NCBI RefSeq assembly: GCF_003751085.1
Contig: NZ_RJJY01000001.1
Coordinates: forward strand, 3,596,001-3,660,000
Length of the DNA: 64,000 nt
Reading direction: 5' to 3'
From: Micromonospora sp. Llam0
Lineage (GTDB): Bacteria > Actinomycetota > Actinomycetes > Mycobacteriales > Micromonosporaceae
Below the pieces are notes generated by a model. It was not told where the DNA came from and did no database searches. It saw only the letters and a list, made by a program, of their open reading frames with translations. Positions 8,821 to 18,846 of the stretch are shown one piece after another. The number at the start of each line of letters is the position of its first letter. The first letter of the stretch is position 1. A program made the translations under genes and the position numbers.

Positions 8821-9927
8821 TCATCGGGACACCGCCTCGTAGACGAAGTCGAGCAGCGCCTCGTCGCCGTCGCGGCGACCGTACCCCGCCGCCGCCGAGC
8901 CCATCGCGGCCAGCCGTTGCGGGTCACGGGCCAACGGGACCACGACCTGCTCCACCCAGGCCGGAGTCAGTTCGGCGTCGTCGACGAGCAGACCACCGCC
9001 GGCCTCGACCACCGGCAGCGCGTTGCGCTTCTGCTCCTGGTTGCTGTGCGGATAGGGCACGTAGACCGCAGGCAGTCCGATCGCGGCGACCTCGGCGCAG
9101 GTCATCGCACCCCCCCGGCAGACCATCAGGTCGGCCGCGGCGTACCCGAGCTCCATCTCCGACAGGTACGGCAGCGTCACGTACGGCACCGGCAGGTCAC
9201 TCGGCACCGAGACCGGCTCGTTGCGGGCACCGATCGCGTGCAGCACCTGGACACCGGCCCGGGCCAGCTCCTTGGCCGCCCCGGAGACCGCCAGGTTGAT
9301 CGACCGGGCGCCCTGGGACCCGCCGGAGACGAAGACCGTCGGCAGATCCGGCCGCAGCCCGAAGTGCGCTCGGGCGGCTTCCCGGGCGGCCACCCGGTCC
9401 AGCCCGGTGATCGACCGGCGCAGCGGCACCCCGACCACCCGGGCGTCGCGCAGCGACTCGGCCTGGACCGGCTGGTGCGGGAAGCCCACCGCGACGTGCT
9501 TGGTGAACTTCATGCCCATCCGGTTCGCCACGCCCGGCGGCACGTTCACCTCGTGCACCACGATCGGCATCTCGCGACGCCACGCCGCCAGGTAGGCCGG
9601 CACGGACACGTACCCGCCGAAGCCCACCACCACGTCGGCCCGCACCTCGTCGATGACCTTGCCGGCGGCGCGGGCGGCCTTGAACATCCGGTCTGGCGTA
9701 CGCACGAGGTCCATGTTGACCGACCGGGGCAGCTGATGTGCGGGGATCAACCGCAGATCGTACCCTTTCGGCGGAATCAGCTCATTTTCCAGCCCTTTCG
9801 GGGTACCGAGACAGGTGATCTGCACGCTCGGGTCGTGCCGGCGCAGACAGTCGGCGAACGCCAACAGCGGGTAGATGTGCCCACCGGTCCCCCCACCTGC
9901 CAGCACCACCGATCGCAGCGGACCCAT
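8821..9927 (-). CDS. murG: Lipid II synthase MurG
   Basis: A GT28-family peripheral membrane glycosyltransferase that transfers GlcNAc to lipid I to give lipid II. The diphosphate-binding loop SVVLAGGGTGGHIYP (N-terminus) and the donor-site VSGGSQGARSINLAV block, with CRGGAMTCAEVAAIGLPAVYVPYP further on, are diagnostic. The ATG at 9927 is preferred because GAGGAG precedes it by 6 nt; the frame is open further upstream but with no support. The 368-aa length is normal. Confidence 0.96.
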   Translation of the reverse strand: MGPLRSVVLAGGGTGGHIYPLLAFADCLRRHDPSVQITCLGTPKGLENELIPPKGYDLRLIPAHQLPRSVNMDLVRTPDRMFKAARAAGKVIDEVRADVVVGFGGYVSVPAYLAAWRREMPIVVHEVNVPPGVANRMGMKFTKHVAVGFPHQPVQAESLRDARVVGVPLRRSITGLDRVAAREAARAHFGLRPDLPTVFVSGGSQGARSINLAVSGAAKELARAGVQVLHAIGARNEPVSVPSDLPVPYVTLPYLSEMELGYAAADLMVCRGGAMTCAEVAAIGLPAVYVPYPHSNQEQKRNALPVVEAGGGLLVDDAELTPAWVEQVVVPLARDPQRLAAMGSAAAGYGRRDGDEALLDFVYEAVSR

Positions 9928-10053
9928 CAGCATCTCCTCTCGCTCGACTCGGTGGCCGCGCGGCGGACCCGGCGGACCGCCGACGGCCCACGCGGCACGC
10001 CGGGCGGTGCGTACGGGGCCCACCGGCCCGGATGCGCGCTTCGCGGGGGTACG

Positions 10054-11676
10054 TTAACGCCCGTCCCGTCGCCTCGGCACACGGGGCGTCGCCGACCGGC
10101 CGCCACCGCCGTCGGGGGTGGTCGATCGGCTGGGCTGCCCGGTGCCGGCCGGTCTCGGTCCGACGCCGGTCATCCGCGGCTTGGCAGGATGACGCTTGCG
10201 GGGCATCGGCGGCAGCGGAGCCCAGACCAGCCGTACCCAGCGGGCCGGCGGACGGGCGTTGAGCGCCCGTGCGGCGTCGGGTTCGGCCCGGGCGAACGAC
10301 GCCAGCATGCCGATCGCGGCGAGCGTCACCACCAGCGCGCTGCCGCCGGCGGAGATGAACGGCAGCGGAATGCCGGTGATCGGCAGCAGCCCGATCACCC
10401 CGGAAATGTTGATCACCGCCTGGCTGATCAGCCAGCTGGCCGCCGCCGCGGCGGCGAGTCGCCGGAACGGGTCGTCCACCCGACGGGCGATCCGCAACGC
10501 GGTGTACGCGAGGACCGCGAACAGGGCCAGCACCACGACGCAGCCGACCACCCCGAGTTCCTCGGCGACGATGGCGAAGATGAAGTCGTCCTCGGCCTGC
10601 GGCAGGTAGCCCCACTTCAACCGGCTGGAGCCGAGCCCTTCACCGAACCATCCCCCGTTGGCGATCGCGTACCTCGCCTGCAGCGCCTGGTAGCAGTCGT
10701 CGACGCACTGGTCCGGTGGGGTGAAGAACGACGTCAGCCGGGCCAGCCGGTAGTTGTCCGCGTCCTGGGCACCGGAACCGGCGCCCTGCCAGGCGGCGGC
10801 GATCAGCAGGCCGATACCGACCAGCCCGACCGCGCCCAACGTGGCGAAGATCCGCAGCGGTACGCCGGCCGCCCAGAGCAGCCCGACGACCAGGGCCAGG
10901 ATGCACAGCATGGTGCCCAGGTCGTTGTAGCCGACCAGGAGGAACAGCAGGCCGACGGCGGGAAACAGCGGGATGGCCAGCTCCCGCCAGTGGCCCAGCT
11001 CGGCGCCCTTGCGGGCGATGACGTCGGCACCCCACAGCACCAGGCCCAGCTTGGCCAGCTCGGAGGGTTGCAGCTGGAAGGAACCGAAGTAGAGCCAGAG
11101 CAGCTCCGCCTCGACCGGACCGACCCGGGCGACCTGCCAGCCCGCCAGCGTGGACACCAGCAGCAGCCCGTTGAGCAGCAGCAGCAGGGCGACCGCCACG
11201 CCGAGCACCACGATGCCCAGGGCACGGAACGTCGCCGCCGGCAGCCGTTGACAGATCCAGAACGCGACCAGGCCGATCACCGCGAAGGTCGCCTGGCGGC
11301 CCAGCACGCTGAACGCGCTGCCGTCGTCGATGTACGCCTTGATGCTGGTCGCGGAGAAGACCATGGTCAGGCCGATCATCAGCAGCAGTCCGCTGCTGAA
11401 GATCAGCAGATAGTACGAGGCGAGCGGCCGGGCCAGCAGACCACGCAACGCGGCCAGTCCGCTGATCGGATCCAGCCGGGCGGCGGGGCCGTGCCGATCC
11501 GGCACAGGCCGCCCCGGAGCGGGGCGGTCCGGGACAGGCCGGTCCGGAGCCGGGCGATCCGCAGCAACCCGGTCCGAATCCGGCCGATCCGCAGCAGTGA
11601 CGGGCCGATCCGTGACGGGCCGGCCCGGGTCAGCGCTCATCCGGGCCGCCACCTGTCGTCGCCATCGGTCCATCAT
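10054..11676 (-). CDS. ftsW: SEDS peptidoglycan polymerase FtsW
   Basis: A SEDS-family glycosyltransferase that polymerises lipid II at the septum with its partner PBP (FtsI here). It has ten or so hydrophobic segments between about residues 85 and 455. The family blocks NYRLARLTSF, GGWFGEGLGSS and ITGIPLPFISAGGSALV are visible. The protein is long (540 aa) because both ends are extended. The N-terminus contains an irregular proline-rich repeat of DRPxP units (about residues 17-62), and the C-terminus is a basic Pro/Arg-rich tail of about 80 residues. Both extensions are predicted cytoplasmic. The start could also be the second Met (MSADPGRP). Confidence 0.94.
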   Translation of the reverse strand: MMDRWRRQVAARMSADPGRPVTDRPVTAADRPDSDRVAADRPAPDRPVPDRPAPGRPVPDRHGPAARLDPISGLAALRGLLARPLASYYLLIFSSGLLLMIGLTMVFSATSIKAYIDDGSAFSVLGRQATFAVIGLVAFWICQRLPAATFRALGIVVLGVAVALLLLLNGLLLVSTLAGWQVARVGPVEAELLWLYFGSFQLQPSELAKLGLVLWGADVIARKGAELGHWRELAIPLFPAVGLLFLLVGYNDLGTMLCILALVVGLLWAAGVPLRIFATLGAVGLVGIGLLIAAAWQGAGSGAQDADNYRLARLTSFFTPPDQCVDDCYQALQARYAIANGGWFGEGLGSSRLKWGYLPQAEDDFIFAIVAEELGVVGCVVVLALFAVLAYTALRIARRVDDPFRRLAAAAAASWLISQAVINISGVIGLLPITGIPLPFISAGGSALVVTLAAIGMLASFARAEPDAARALNARPPARWVRLVWAPLPPMPRKRHPAKPRMTGVGPRPAGTGQPSRSTTPDGGGGRSATPRVPRRRDGR

Positions 11677-11763
11677 CGGCGCTGCCGCCCTCGGCGGCCG
11701 GGCATCGACACCGCACCGGCGTGTCGGGCCGGCCGCCGCACAGCGGGCGCGGGCTGGTCCGGG

Positions 11764-12888
11764 CTAGCCCATCACCGCGAGGAACTCGCTGTAGAACAGG
11801 CCGAGGCCGATCGCCACGCCGATCCCGGCGATGATCCAGAACCGGACGACGATGTTGACCTCGCTCCACCCGGCCAGTTCGAAGTGGTGCTGCAGTGGCG
11901 ACATCCGGAACACCCGCCTGCCGGTGGTGCGGAACGAGATGATCTGGATCACCACCGACATGGTGATGATGACGAAGAGCCCACCGATGATCAGCAGCAG
12001 CAGCATGGTCCGGGTGGCCATCGCCATCCCGGCGATCAGCCCACCGAGCCCGAGCGCGCCGGTGTCACCCATGAAGATCCGCGCCGGCGAGGTGTTCCAC
12101 CAGAGGAAGCCGACGCAGGCGCCGGCGGCCGCCCCAGCGATCAGCGCGATCTCCAACGGGTCGCGCACCTGGTAGCAGTACTCGGCGGTGTAGTTCGGGT
12201 CGGCGCACCAGTGCCGGTACTGCCAGAAGGCGATCAACGCGTAGGTGCCGAGCACCATCACCGACGCGCCGGTGGCCAGACCGTCCAGCCCGTCGGTCAG
12301 GTTGACGCCGTTGGTCGTGGCCATCACCACCAGGATGAAGATGACCACCGACGCGGCCTTGCCGACGTCGAGGGCGTCGATGTCGCGGATGAACGACAGC
12401 GTGGTGCTGCCGACCGTCTCGGTGTTGGTCGCGTCGCCGGTGGTGTCCACCATCGTGCTCGGGAAGTACAGCGCGATCACCCCGAACACCGCGCCGACCA
12501 GGATCTGGCCGAGCAGCTTGCCCCGCTTGTTCAGCCCGGCGCTGTTGCGCTTGCGGACCTTGAGGAAGTCGTCGACGAAGCCGACCGCACCGGAGAAGAC
12601 CAGCAGGCCGAGCAGGACGAGCGCGGTGATGGTCGGCCCGACCTGGGCGATCTGCTGGGCCGGCAGGGTGGTCAGGGCGAGGTGACCGGCGACGTACGCG
12701 ATCACCGTCGCCACGATGAAGACCACCCCGCCCATCGTCGGCGTGCCCTTCTTGCCCTGGTGCATGACCGGGCCCTCGGCCCGGATCGGCTGGCCGGCCT
12801 TGAGCCTGGTGAAGACCTTGATCGCCACCGGGGTGCCGAACAGCGACACCAGGAAGGCCACGGCCGCCGCGACGATGACCGCTCTCAC
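11764..12888 (-). CDS. mraY: Phospho-MurNAc-pentapeptide transferase MraY
   Basis: An integral membrane enzyme that transfers phospho-MurNAc-pentapeptide to undecaprenyl phosphate, giving lipid I. Conserved blocks include [11 protein letters not shown], the DDFLKV Asp pair, [13 protein letters not shown] and [12 protein letters not shown]. The GTG start at 12888 overlaps the murF stop (GTGA), and the reading starts with the typical first helix ([17 protein letters not shown]). The 374-aa length is normal. Downstream only 87 bp separate it from ftsW, so murD, normally here, is missing. Confidence 0.96.
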   Translation of the reverse strand: MRAVIVAAAVAFLVSLFGTPVAIKVFTRLKAGQPIRAEGPVMHQGKKGTPTMGGVVFIVATVIAYVAGHLALTTLPAQQIAQVGPTITALVLLGLLVFSGAVGFVDDFLKVRKRNSAGLNKRGKLLGQILVGAVFGVIALYFPSTMVDTTGDATNTETVGSTTLSFIRDIDALDVGKAASVVIFILVVMATTNGVNLTDGLDGLATGASVMVLGTYALIAFWQYRHWCADPNYTAEYCYQVRDPLEIALIAGAAAGACVGFLWWNTSPARIFMGDTGALGLGGLIAGMAMATRTMLLLLIIGGLFVIITMSVVIQIISFRTTGRRVFRMSPLQHHFELAGWSEVNIVVRFWIIAGIGVAIGLGLFYSEFLAVMG

Positions 12889-14330
12889 GCCGTCGCCTCC
12901 CCGGCCCCGGTGACCGGCGTACCGTCGCAGGCCGATCCGTCGCGCAGCGCGTCGGCGACCTCCCAGGTGCGGTACCGCGAGCCCTTCACCAGCACCACGT
13001 CCCCGTCGGTGAGCTCCCGCCGGAGCAGGTCGATCGCCGCCTGTTGATCGGTGACCAGCACCGACTCCCCTTCCCACGTCGCAACCGCCGCCGCCGCGTG
13101 CCGGATCGGCGCGGCCTGTTCACCCACCACCAGCACCCGGTGCACGCCGAGCTCTGCGGCCAACCGGCCGACCTCGGCGTGCCCCTGCTCCTCGTACTCG
13201 CCGAGTTCGGCCAGGTAGCCGAGCACCGCGAAGGTCCGCCGACCCGCGCCGAGATCGACCAACGCCCGCAGCGCCGCCGCCGTGGAGGCAGGGTTGGCGT
13301 TGTAGGAGTCGTCGATGACGGTGATCCCGTCCGCCCGGTCGAACACGTCCATCCGACGGGTCGAGACCAGCCGGAGCCGGCCGAGCGCGGCGGCCAGCTC
13401 CGCCGGGTCGGTCAGCCCCAGCTCGATCGCCACTGCCGCAGCGAGCAAGCTGTTGCCGACCTGATGCCGGCCGCTGACCGCGAGCCGCACCGGCGCCCAC
13501 CCGGCCGGAGTGACCAGCTGGTACGCGGCGCGTCCCCGGGCGTCCACGGTGACCTGCTCGGCACGTACCGTCGCCGCGGGGTCCTCCCCGGCCAGCACCA
13601 CCCGCCCGGCGGTGCGTTCGGCCATCCGCCGCACCCGGGGGTCGTCGGCGTTGAGCACCGCGACGCCGTCGGCCGGCAACGCCTCGACCAGCTCACCCTT
13701 TGCGGTGGCGATGGCGTCGACCGAACCGAACTCCCCGATGTGCGCGACCCCGACGTTGATCACCACGCCGATCCGGGGCGGCGCGATCTCGCACAGGTGC
13801 CGGATGTGGCCGATTCCCCGGGCGCCCATCTCCAGCACCAGGAACCGGGTCTCGGCGTCGGCCTGCAGCACGGTGTACGGGTGGCCGAGCTCGTTGTTGA
13901 ACGAGCCGGCCGGCGCCACCGTCGGGCCGAGCCCGGCGGCGAGCTGCGCGATCAGATCCTTGGTCGTGGTCTTGCCCGACGATCCGGTCAGGCCGATCAC
14001 GGTCAGTTGGGGCAGTCGGTCCAGGACCGCCCGGGCCAACCGGGCCATCGCGTCGAGCGGGTCGTCGACGAGCACCATCGGCACCGAAGTGGCACCGCCG
14101 TCAACGGCGATCGGGCGGGTGCCGAGCACCGCGACGGCTCCGGCGTCGAGCGCCGCGCCGGCGAAGTCGTGCCCGTCGACCCGCTCGCCAGCGAAGGCGA
14201 CGAACAACCCGCCGGGCCCGATCTTGCGGGAGTCGAACTCCACCCCGCCGGTGACCCGACCGGTCGGGTCGGCGTCGGACAGCCGCCCACCGACCGCCTC
14301 GGCCACCTCGGCCAGCGTCATCGTGATCAT
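12885..14330 (-). CDS. murF: UDP-MurNAc-tripeptide--D-Ala-D-Ala ligase MurF
   Basis: The Mur ligase that adds D-Ala-D-Ala to complete the stem peptide. It has the N-terminal MurF domain ([20 protein letters not shown]), the P-loop [13 protein letters not shown] (about residues 114-126) and the central-domain [14 protein letters not shown]. The C-terminal domain includes [17 protein letters not shown], a MurF marker. The 481-aa length is normal. It overlaps murE and mraY by 4 bp on each side, so murE-murF-mraY form a translationally coupled set. Confidence 0.96.
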   Translation of the reverse strand: MITMTLAEVAEAVGGRLSDADPTGRVTGGVEFDSRKIGPGGLFVAFAGERVDGHDFAGAALDAGAVAVLGTRPIAVDGGATSVPMVLVDDPLDAMARLARAVLDRLPQLTVIGLTGSSGKTTTKDLIAQLAAGLGPTVAPAGSFNNELGHPYTVLQADAETRFLVLEMGARGIGHIRHLCEIAPPRIGVVINVGVAHIGEFGSVDAIATAKGELVEALPADGVAVLNADDPRVRRMAERTAGRVVLAGEDPAATVRAEQVTVDARGRAAYQLVTPAGWAPVRLAVSGRHQVGNSLLAAAVAIELGLTDPAELAAALGRLRLVSTRRMDVFDRADGITVIDDSYNANPASTAAALRALVDLGAGRRTFAVLGYLAELGEYEEQGHAEVGRLAAELGVHRVLVVGEQAAPIRHAAAAVATWEGESVLVTDQQAAIDLLRRELTDGDVVLVKGSRYRTWEVADALRDGSACDGTPVTGAGEATA

Positions 14331-15853
14331 GCCTGCCTCACCAGTGCCGGGAACCGGGCGGTCAGCGACGCCGCGAGCTCGATCCGGTCGTCGAACGGCT
14401 GGACGTCGCCGTCGATCTCCTGTCCCTGCTCGTGGCCCTTGCCGAGCAGCGCGACCACGTCGGTGGGACCGGCCAGCCGAACCGCCTCGTCGATCGCCGC
14501 CCGCCGGCCGGCGACCTCCACCACCTCGGCCCCGGCGACGCCGTCGGCCCCCTGGCGTACCTCGGCCCGGATCGCCGCCGGGTCCTCGGTCCGTGGGTTG
14601 TCGTCGGTGACGATCACCAGGTCGGCACCGCGGGCGGCGGCGGCGCCCATCGTCGGACGTTTGCCCCGGTCCCGGTCGCCCCCGGCCCCGATGACGCAGA
14701 TCAGCCGGCCTTGCCGGGAGTCGGCGAGGCCGCGCAGCGCGGTCAGCACGGCGACGATGGCGTCCGGTTTGTGCGCGTAGTCCACCACGCCGAGCACCGG
14801 TCCGGGGGCGGCGACCTGTTCCAGCCGGCCGGGTACGCCGGGGCAGTCGGCCACTCCGGCGGCGGCCGTGACCGGGTCGACGCCGAGCGCGACCAGGGTC
14901 GCGATGGCCAGCAGCGCGTTCGCCACGTTGTGCCGCCCCGGCAGCCCGACGGCGGCCTCGATGGAGATCCCGTCCGGACCCAGGGCGATGAAGTGCTGCC
15001 GGTAGCCGTCGTCGCTGACCGCCGCGGCCCGCCAGGTGGCGGCGGCGTCCCCGGCGGCCGAGTAGGTGACCGTGTGCGGACGACGCAGCGGCTCCAGGGC
15101 CGGGTCGTCGTGGTTGAGCACCTCGACCGCGCAGCGGCCGTCGAAGAGCCGGGCCTTGGCGGCGAAGTAGTCGGCGGCGTCGGCGTGGAAGTCGAGGTGG
15201 TCCGATCCGAAGTTGGTGTAGCCGCCGACCGCGAACCGCACACCACCGACCCGGTCCAGGGCCAGCGCGTGGCTCGACACCTCCATCACCACGCTGGCCA
15301 CGCCGTGCTCCCGGGCCACGGCCAACATCGCGTGCAGGTCGGTCGCCTCGGGGGTGGTCCGCACGCTGGGCACGATCAGTTCGCCGAGGCGGGTCTCGAC
15401 CGTGCCGATCAACCCGGTCGACTGGCCGGCGGCCCGCAGCCCCGACTCGACCAGGTACGCGGTGGAGGTCTTGCCGGCGGTGCCGGTCAACCCGACCATG
15501 GCCAGGTGCCGGGTCGGCTCACCGTAGACCACCGCCGCCACCCGGCCCAGTACCGTCCTCGGCTCGGGGACCACCAGGGCGGGCAGCCCGGCTTGCGCAG
15601 CCGCCGGGGCACCGGCCGGATCGGTGAGCACGGCCACCGCGCCACGGGCACCGGCGTCGGCGACGAACTCGGCGCCGTGCCGGCGGGCCCCGGGCAGGGC
15701 CGCGTACAGGTCACCGGGCCGGACGTCGCCGCTGGCGTGGGTGATTCCGCTGATCAGCGGGGCCGGGGCGGTCGGTGGCGGCACCGCCAGCGACGCGGCG
15801 AGCTCCGCGAACGGAATCGGACGATTGGTGCGGGGTCGTGGATTGCCGGGCAC
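14327..15853 (-). CDS. murE: UDP-MurNAc-dipeptide--diamino acid ligase MurE
   Basis: The Mur ligase that adds the third residue, expected to be meso-diaminopimelate in this group. It has ITHASGDVRPGDLYAALPG at the N-terminal substrate domain and the P-loop LTGTAGKTSTAYL. DNPRTEDP is the DNPR motif that marks diaminopimelate-type MurE enzymes. The GTG at 15853 is chosen because it follows a GGGTAGGGT stretch and gives 508 aa; an ATG at 15916 would add 21 residues without a binding site. The stop overlaps the start of murF by 4 bp. Confidence 0.95.
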   Translation of the reverse strand: MPGNPRPRTNRPIPFAELAASLAVPPPTAPAPLISGITHASGDVRPGDLYAALPGARRHGAEFVADAGARGAVAVLTDPAGAPAAAQAGLPALVVPEPRTVLGRVAAVVYGEPTRHLAMVGLTGTAGKTSTAYLVESGLRAAGQSTGLIGTVETRLGELIVPSVRTTPEATDLHAMLAVAREHGVASVVMEVSSHALALDRVGGVRFAVGGYTNFGSDHLDFHADAADYFAAKARLFDGRCAVEVLNHDDPALEPLRRPHTVTYSAAGDAAATWRAAAVSDDGYRQHFIALGPDGISIEAAVGLPGRHNVANALLAIATLVALGVDPVTAAAGVADCPGVPGRLEQVAAPGPVLGVVDYAHKPDAIVAVLTALRGLADSRQGRLICVIGAGGDRDRGKRPTMGAAAARGADLVIVTDDNPRTEDPAAIRAEVRQGADGVAGAEVVEVAGRRAAIDEAVRLAGPTDVVALLGKGHEQGQEIDGDVQPFDDRIELAASLTARFPALVRQA

Positions 15854-15971
15854 GGCGCTAGACCCTACCCGGTCCGCGGTCCGGGCCCGCGCAGCGGCGT
15901 ACCGGTCGCTCCGCATCGCGCGGCGTTTCGTCCGTACGGGTGAGTCCAGCAGGTCGCCCGGGCACGGACCG

Positions 15972-18251
15972 TCACGGGTGCACCACGAACTCGGGTGGCT
16001 CGGTGCCGCTCGGCGGGACCCGGTAGTGCAGCAGGGTGAAGCGCATCATGTCGCGGAACGCCGGGGCGGCGACGTCCCCGCACCCGCCACCGGGGGTGTG
16101 CGACACCACGGCGATCACGTAGCGCGGGTCGTCGGCCGGCGCCATGCCGATGAACGACGTCACCTCACCGGGGGCGACGGAGCCGTTGACGATCCGCCGA
16201 CCGGTGCCGGTCTTGCCGGCCACCCGGTAGCCCGGCACCGCGGCCGCGGTGCCGGTGGCACCGGGGATGGTGGTGACCCCTTCCATGATCGTCCGCAGCG
16301 CGGCGGCGTTGTCGGCGCTGAGCACCCGACGGGTGGCCGGCTCCGCGGTTGGGCTGCGCTGTCCGTGCTCGTCGACGATCTCCCGGACCAGTCGCGGCGG
16401 TACGTAGACGCCGTCGTTGGCGATCGCCGCGTACGCGGCGGCCATCTGCAGCGGGGTGGCGTCGACGCTGTGCCCGAGCGGCACCGATCCGTACGACGAG
16501 GCGCTCCACTCGTCCAGCGGCAGCACCCGGCCGCTGGCCTCGCCGGGCAGTCCGACACCGGTCGGGCTGCCCAGACCGAACGCCTGCTGGTACGCGTGCA
16601 GCCGGTCCGGCCCGAGCTGGTCGGCGATCTTGATCGTGCCGACGTTCGACGAGTAGGCCAGCATGCCGGCGAGGCTGGTCGCGACACCCGCCTCGATCGG
16701 GCGGGTGTCGCGGAAGGTGGTGTCGCCCTTGCGGATCGTCGGTCCGAGGTCGAGCGTGGTGTCCGGCTCGATCAGCCCTTCCTCCAGGGCCGCGCCGAGC
16801 ACCAGCGGCTTGTGCACCGAGCCGGGTTCGGCGGTGAACGTGGTGGCGATGTCCTGCCGGTCGGACGGGTCGCTGGACCACGCGTCGGCGGCGTTGTAGG
16901 TGGGCTCACTGGCCTGGGCGAGCACCTCCCCGGTACGCGCGTCCAGTACCACTGCGGCGGCCACGCTCACGGTGCACTGCTCCAGCGTCGCGCTGAGGAT
17001 GCGTTGCACCTCGTACTGCAGGTCCCGGTCGATGGTGAGCACCAGCGAACTGCCGGGCTGCGGCTCGGTCTCCTGCCGGTAACCGCCGGGGATCTCGGCC
17101 AACCGCAGGTCGCGGTTGCCCTGCTCGGCGATCCGCTGCCCGTTCACCCCGCGCAGCACCTCGTCGTAGCGCGCCTCGAGTCCTTCCAGCCCGTTCATGT
17201 CCAGGCCGACGAAGCCGAGCAGGTTCGCGGCCAGGTCGTTGCCGGGCACCTCGCGCCGTTCGTCGTAGTCCACCCCGATACCGGCCAGTTCAAGGTCCAT
17301 CACCTGGTCGGCGAGTTCGACGTCCACCCCACGGGCCAGGAACTCGAACCGCGATTCCTGCCCGTCCGGGCGGGTCTGCGGGACCAGCCGCTCCAGCAGC
17401 GTGGAGCGGGGGATGCCGAGCAGCGGTGACAGCGCCTCCGCCGTCGCCTGCGGATCCTCGACCAGACCCGGGTCGGAGTAGACGAACCGGGCGGCGACGC
17501 TGTGTGCCAGCACCGCACCGGTGCGGTCGTAGATGCTGCCCCGGGGGGCGGGCACGACGACCGGCGAGCCGACCCGGTCCCACACGCCGCCGTCGGCGTA
17601 CGCCGGGGCGTCGACGACCTGCAGCACGATCAGCCGGATCCCGATCACCACGAACATGGTCAGGGTGAGAAAGGTGCCCAGCCGCAGCCGGCGCCGGGGG
17701 TCGGCCAGCCGGGGCAGGGTGGCGGGCCGCCGTGGGCGGCCTCGAGTGCCCTGTCGGGCCGGGCCCGGGGCACGCCGGGCGGAGCCGGACGACGCCTGCC
17801 GGGACTTGCCGGCCGACCCGGCACGGCCGGTGGTCGACCGGCGGCGGTCGGAGTCGGCTCCGCGCCGCGCTGCCCGGTCCGGGTCGACGTCGCGCCGTGC
17901 CCTCCGGTCCGGGTCGACGTCGCGGCGCGACGTGCTCCGCCGGTCGGCGTCGCGACGCGGTCCGGTACCCGCTTCGGTGCCCCGGTCGCCGGGGTCCGCC
18001 GAGCCGGTCCGGGCCGGCGGCCGACCGCTGGTGGCCCGACCCCCGTCGAGCACCTGCAGCGCGGGCCGGAACGGATCCCGGCTGCGTTCGGCACGGCCGG
18101 CACGGCGTTGCTCGGCCGACTCGCGCACCGTCCGACCCCGGGGGGTGTAGGCACGGGCGTCGGCGATCCCGCCGATCGGGCCGGGTTCACCGACGCCGCC
18201 GCGCCGGGATCCACGTGGATCCCGGCGCGGCGGATCGGAACGGTCAGCCAC
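15972..18251 (-). CDS. ftsI: Septal penicillin-binding protein FtsI (PBP3 class)
   Basis: A class B PBP, the transpeptidase partner of FtsW. A very long basic cytoplasmic region (about residues 1-190, rich in Arg/Asp with repeated RRDVDPDR units) precedes the single membrane helix (about 191-212). The pedestal domain starts near APRGSIYDRTG. The transpeptidase triads are intact: SVHK with Ser478, SSN at 534-536, and KTGTG at 680-684. The 759-aa length is above the 600-650 common in the family because of the N-terminal extension. It is co-transcribed with the ftsL-like gene (5-bp gap). Confidence 0.95.
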   Translation of the reverse strand: MADRSDPPRRDPRGSRRGGVGEPGPIGGIADARAYTPRGRTVRESAEQRRAGRAERSRDPFRPALQVLDGGRATSGRPPARTGSADPGDRGTEAGTGPRRDADRRSTSRRDVDPDRRARRDVDPDRAARRGADSDRRRSTTGRAGSAGKSRQASSGSARRAPGPARQGTRGRPRRPATLPRLADPRRRLRLGTFLTLTMFVVIGIRLIVLQVVDAPAYADGGVWDRVGSPVVVPAPRGSIYDRTGAVLAHSVAARFVYSDPGLVEDPQATAEALSPLLGIPRSTLLERLVPQTRPDGQESRFEFLARGVDVELADQVMDLELAGIGVDYDERREVPGNDLAANLLGFVGLDMNGLEGLEARYDEVLRGVNGQRIAEQGNRDLRLAEIPGGYRQETEPQPGSSLVLTIDRDLQYEVQRILSATLEQCTVSVAAAVVLDARTGEVLAQASEPTYNAADAWSSDPSDRQDIATTFTAEPGSVHKPLVLGAALEEGLIEPDTTLDLGPTIRKGDTTFRDTRPIEAGVATSLAGMLAYSSNVGTIKIADQLGPDRLHAYQQAFGLGSPTGVGLPGEASGRVLPLDEWSASSYGSVPLGHSVDATPLQMAAAYAAIANDGVYVPPRLVREIVDEHGQRSPTAEPATRRVLSADNAAALRTIMEGVTTIPGATGTAAAVPGYRVAGKTGTGRRIVNGSVAPGEVTSFIGMAPADDPRYVIAVVSHTPGGGCGDVAAPAFRDMMRFTLLHYRVPPSGTEPPEFVVHP

Positions 18252-18256
18252 CCGGC

Positions 18257-18835
18257 CTACTCCCCCGCCCCCTGCTGCGAGCTGGTGATGGCCGGCTCAC
18301 CGGTGGCCGGCTGCGGTACACCGATGATCCGTCCGTCCGGCAGCCGGATGAACGCCGGCGGACCGGACTCGACCAGGCCGAGCTTGCGTGCCTGAGCGGC
18401 CAGGTTGTTCGGCGCCTCGTACTGCGCGATCTCCTTCTCCAGCTGCTGCTCCTGCAGATCCAGGTTCGACTGCTGCTGCTGCAGCGTGCCGATCCGCACC
18501 GCGTTCTCGTTGATCTTGGTGTTGACCAGCAGCACACCGAGCACCCCACCGACGACGACCACCAGGATCATCGCGATGAACGGTGCCCGGGGCACCGACA
18601 CCGGTGCCGGCGGTGCGACCCGCAGTCGCGGCGGCGCCGGCTCCGCCGAGCTGTCCCAGACCCGGACCGAGTCCTGAGTCGTGGGCTGCTCCTGCAGCGC
18701 CGCGCTGCCCTGGGTCACGTAGCCCCCTGACGGGTTGCTGCGCCGCGCCGCGGTCCGGCCCCCCGACCGCGGTGCGCCCACCCGGGCGCCGCGCTGACCG
18801 ACCTGCCCCGAGCGGTCGCGCTTCTCGACGTTCAT
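18257..18835 (-). CDS. FtsL-like bitopic division protein
   Basis: A 192-aa protein in the ftsL position between rsmH and ftsI. It has a basic, disordered cytoplasmic N-terminus (about 1-85) and one membrane helix (PFIAMILVVVVGGVLGVLLV, about 87-106). A coiled coil rich in Gln and Leu follows (NAVRIGTLQQQQSNL through QLEKEIAQY), then a short C-terminal domain ending in a polar tail. FtsL proteins are poorly conserved; this is assigned by position and topology. Its family role is to bridge FtsQ and FtsB and activate FtsWI. Confidence 0.78.
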   Translation of the reverse strand: MNVEKRDRSGQVGQRGARVGAPRSGGRTAARRSNPSGGYVTQGSAALQEQPTTQDSVRVWDSSAEPAPPRLRVAPPAPVSVPRAPFIAMILVVVVGGVLGVLLVNTKINENAVRIGTLQQQQSNLDLQEQQLEKEIAQYEAPNNLAAQARKLGLVESGPPAFIRLPDGRIIGVPQPATGEPAITSSQQGAGE

Positions 18836-18846
18836 CTCCCCTCCCC

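Noticed and set aside
7735..13047. A 1770-codon open frame on the plus strand across murC to mraY
   Set aside because: It is the antisense of proven mur and fts genes and is made of Arg/Gly/Pro-rich residues as expected for a GC-rich shadow frame.
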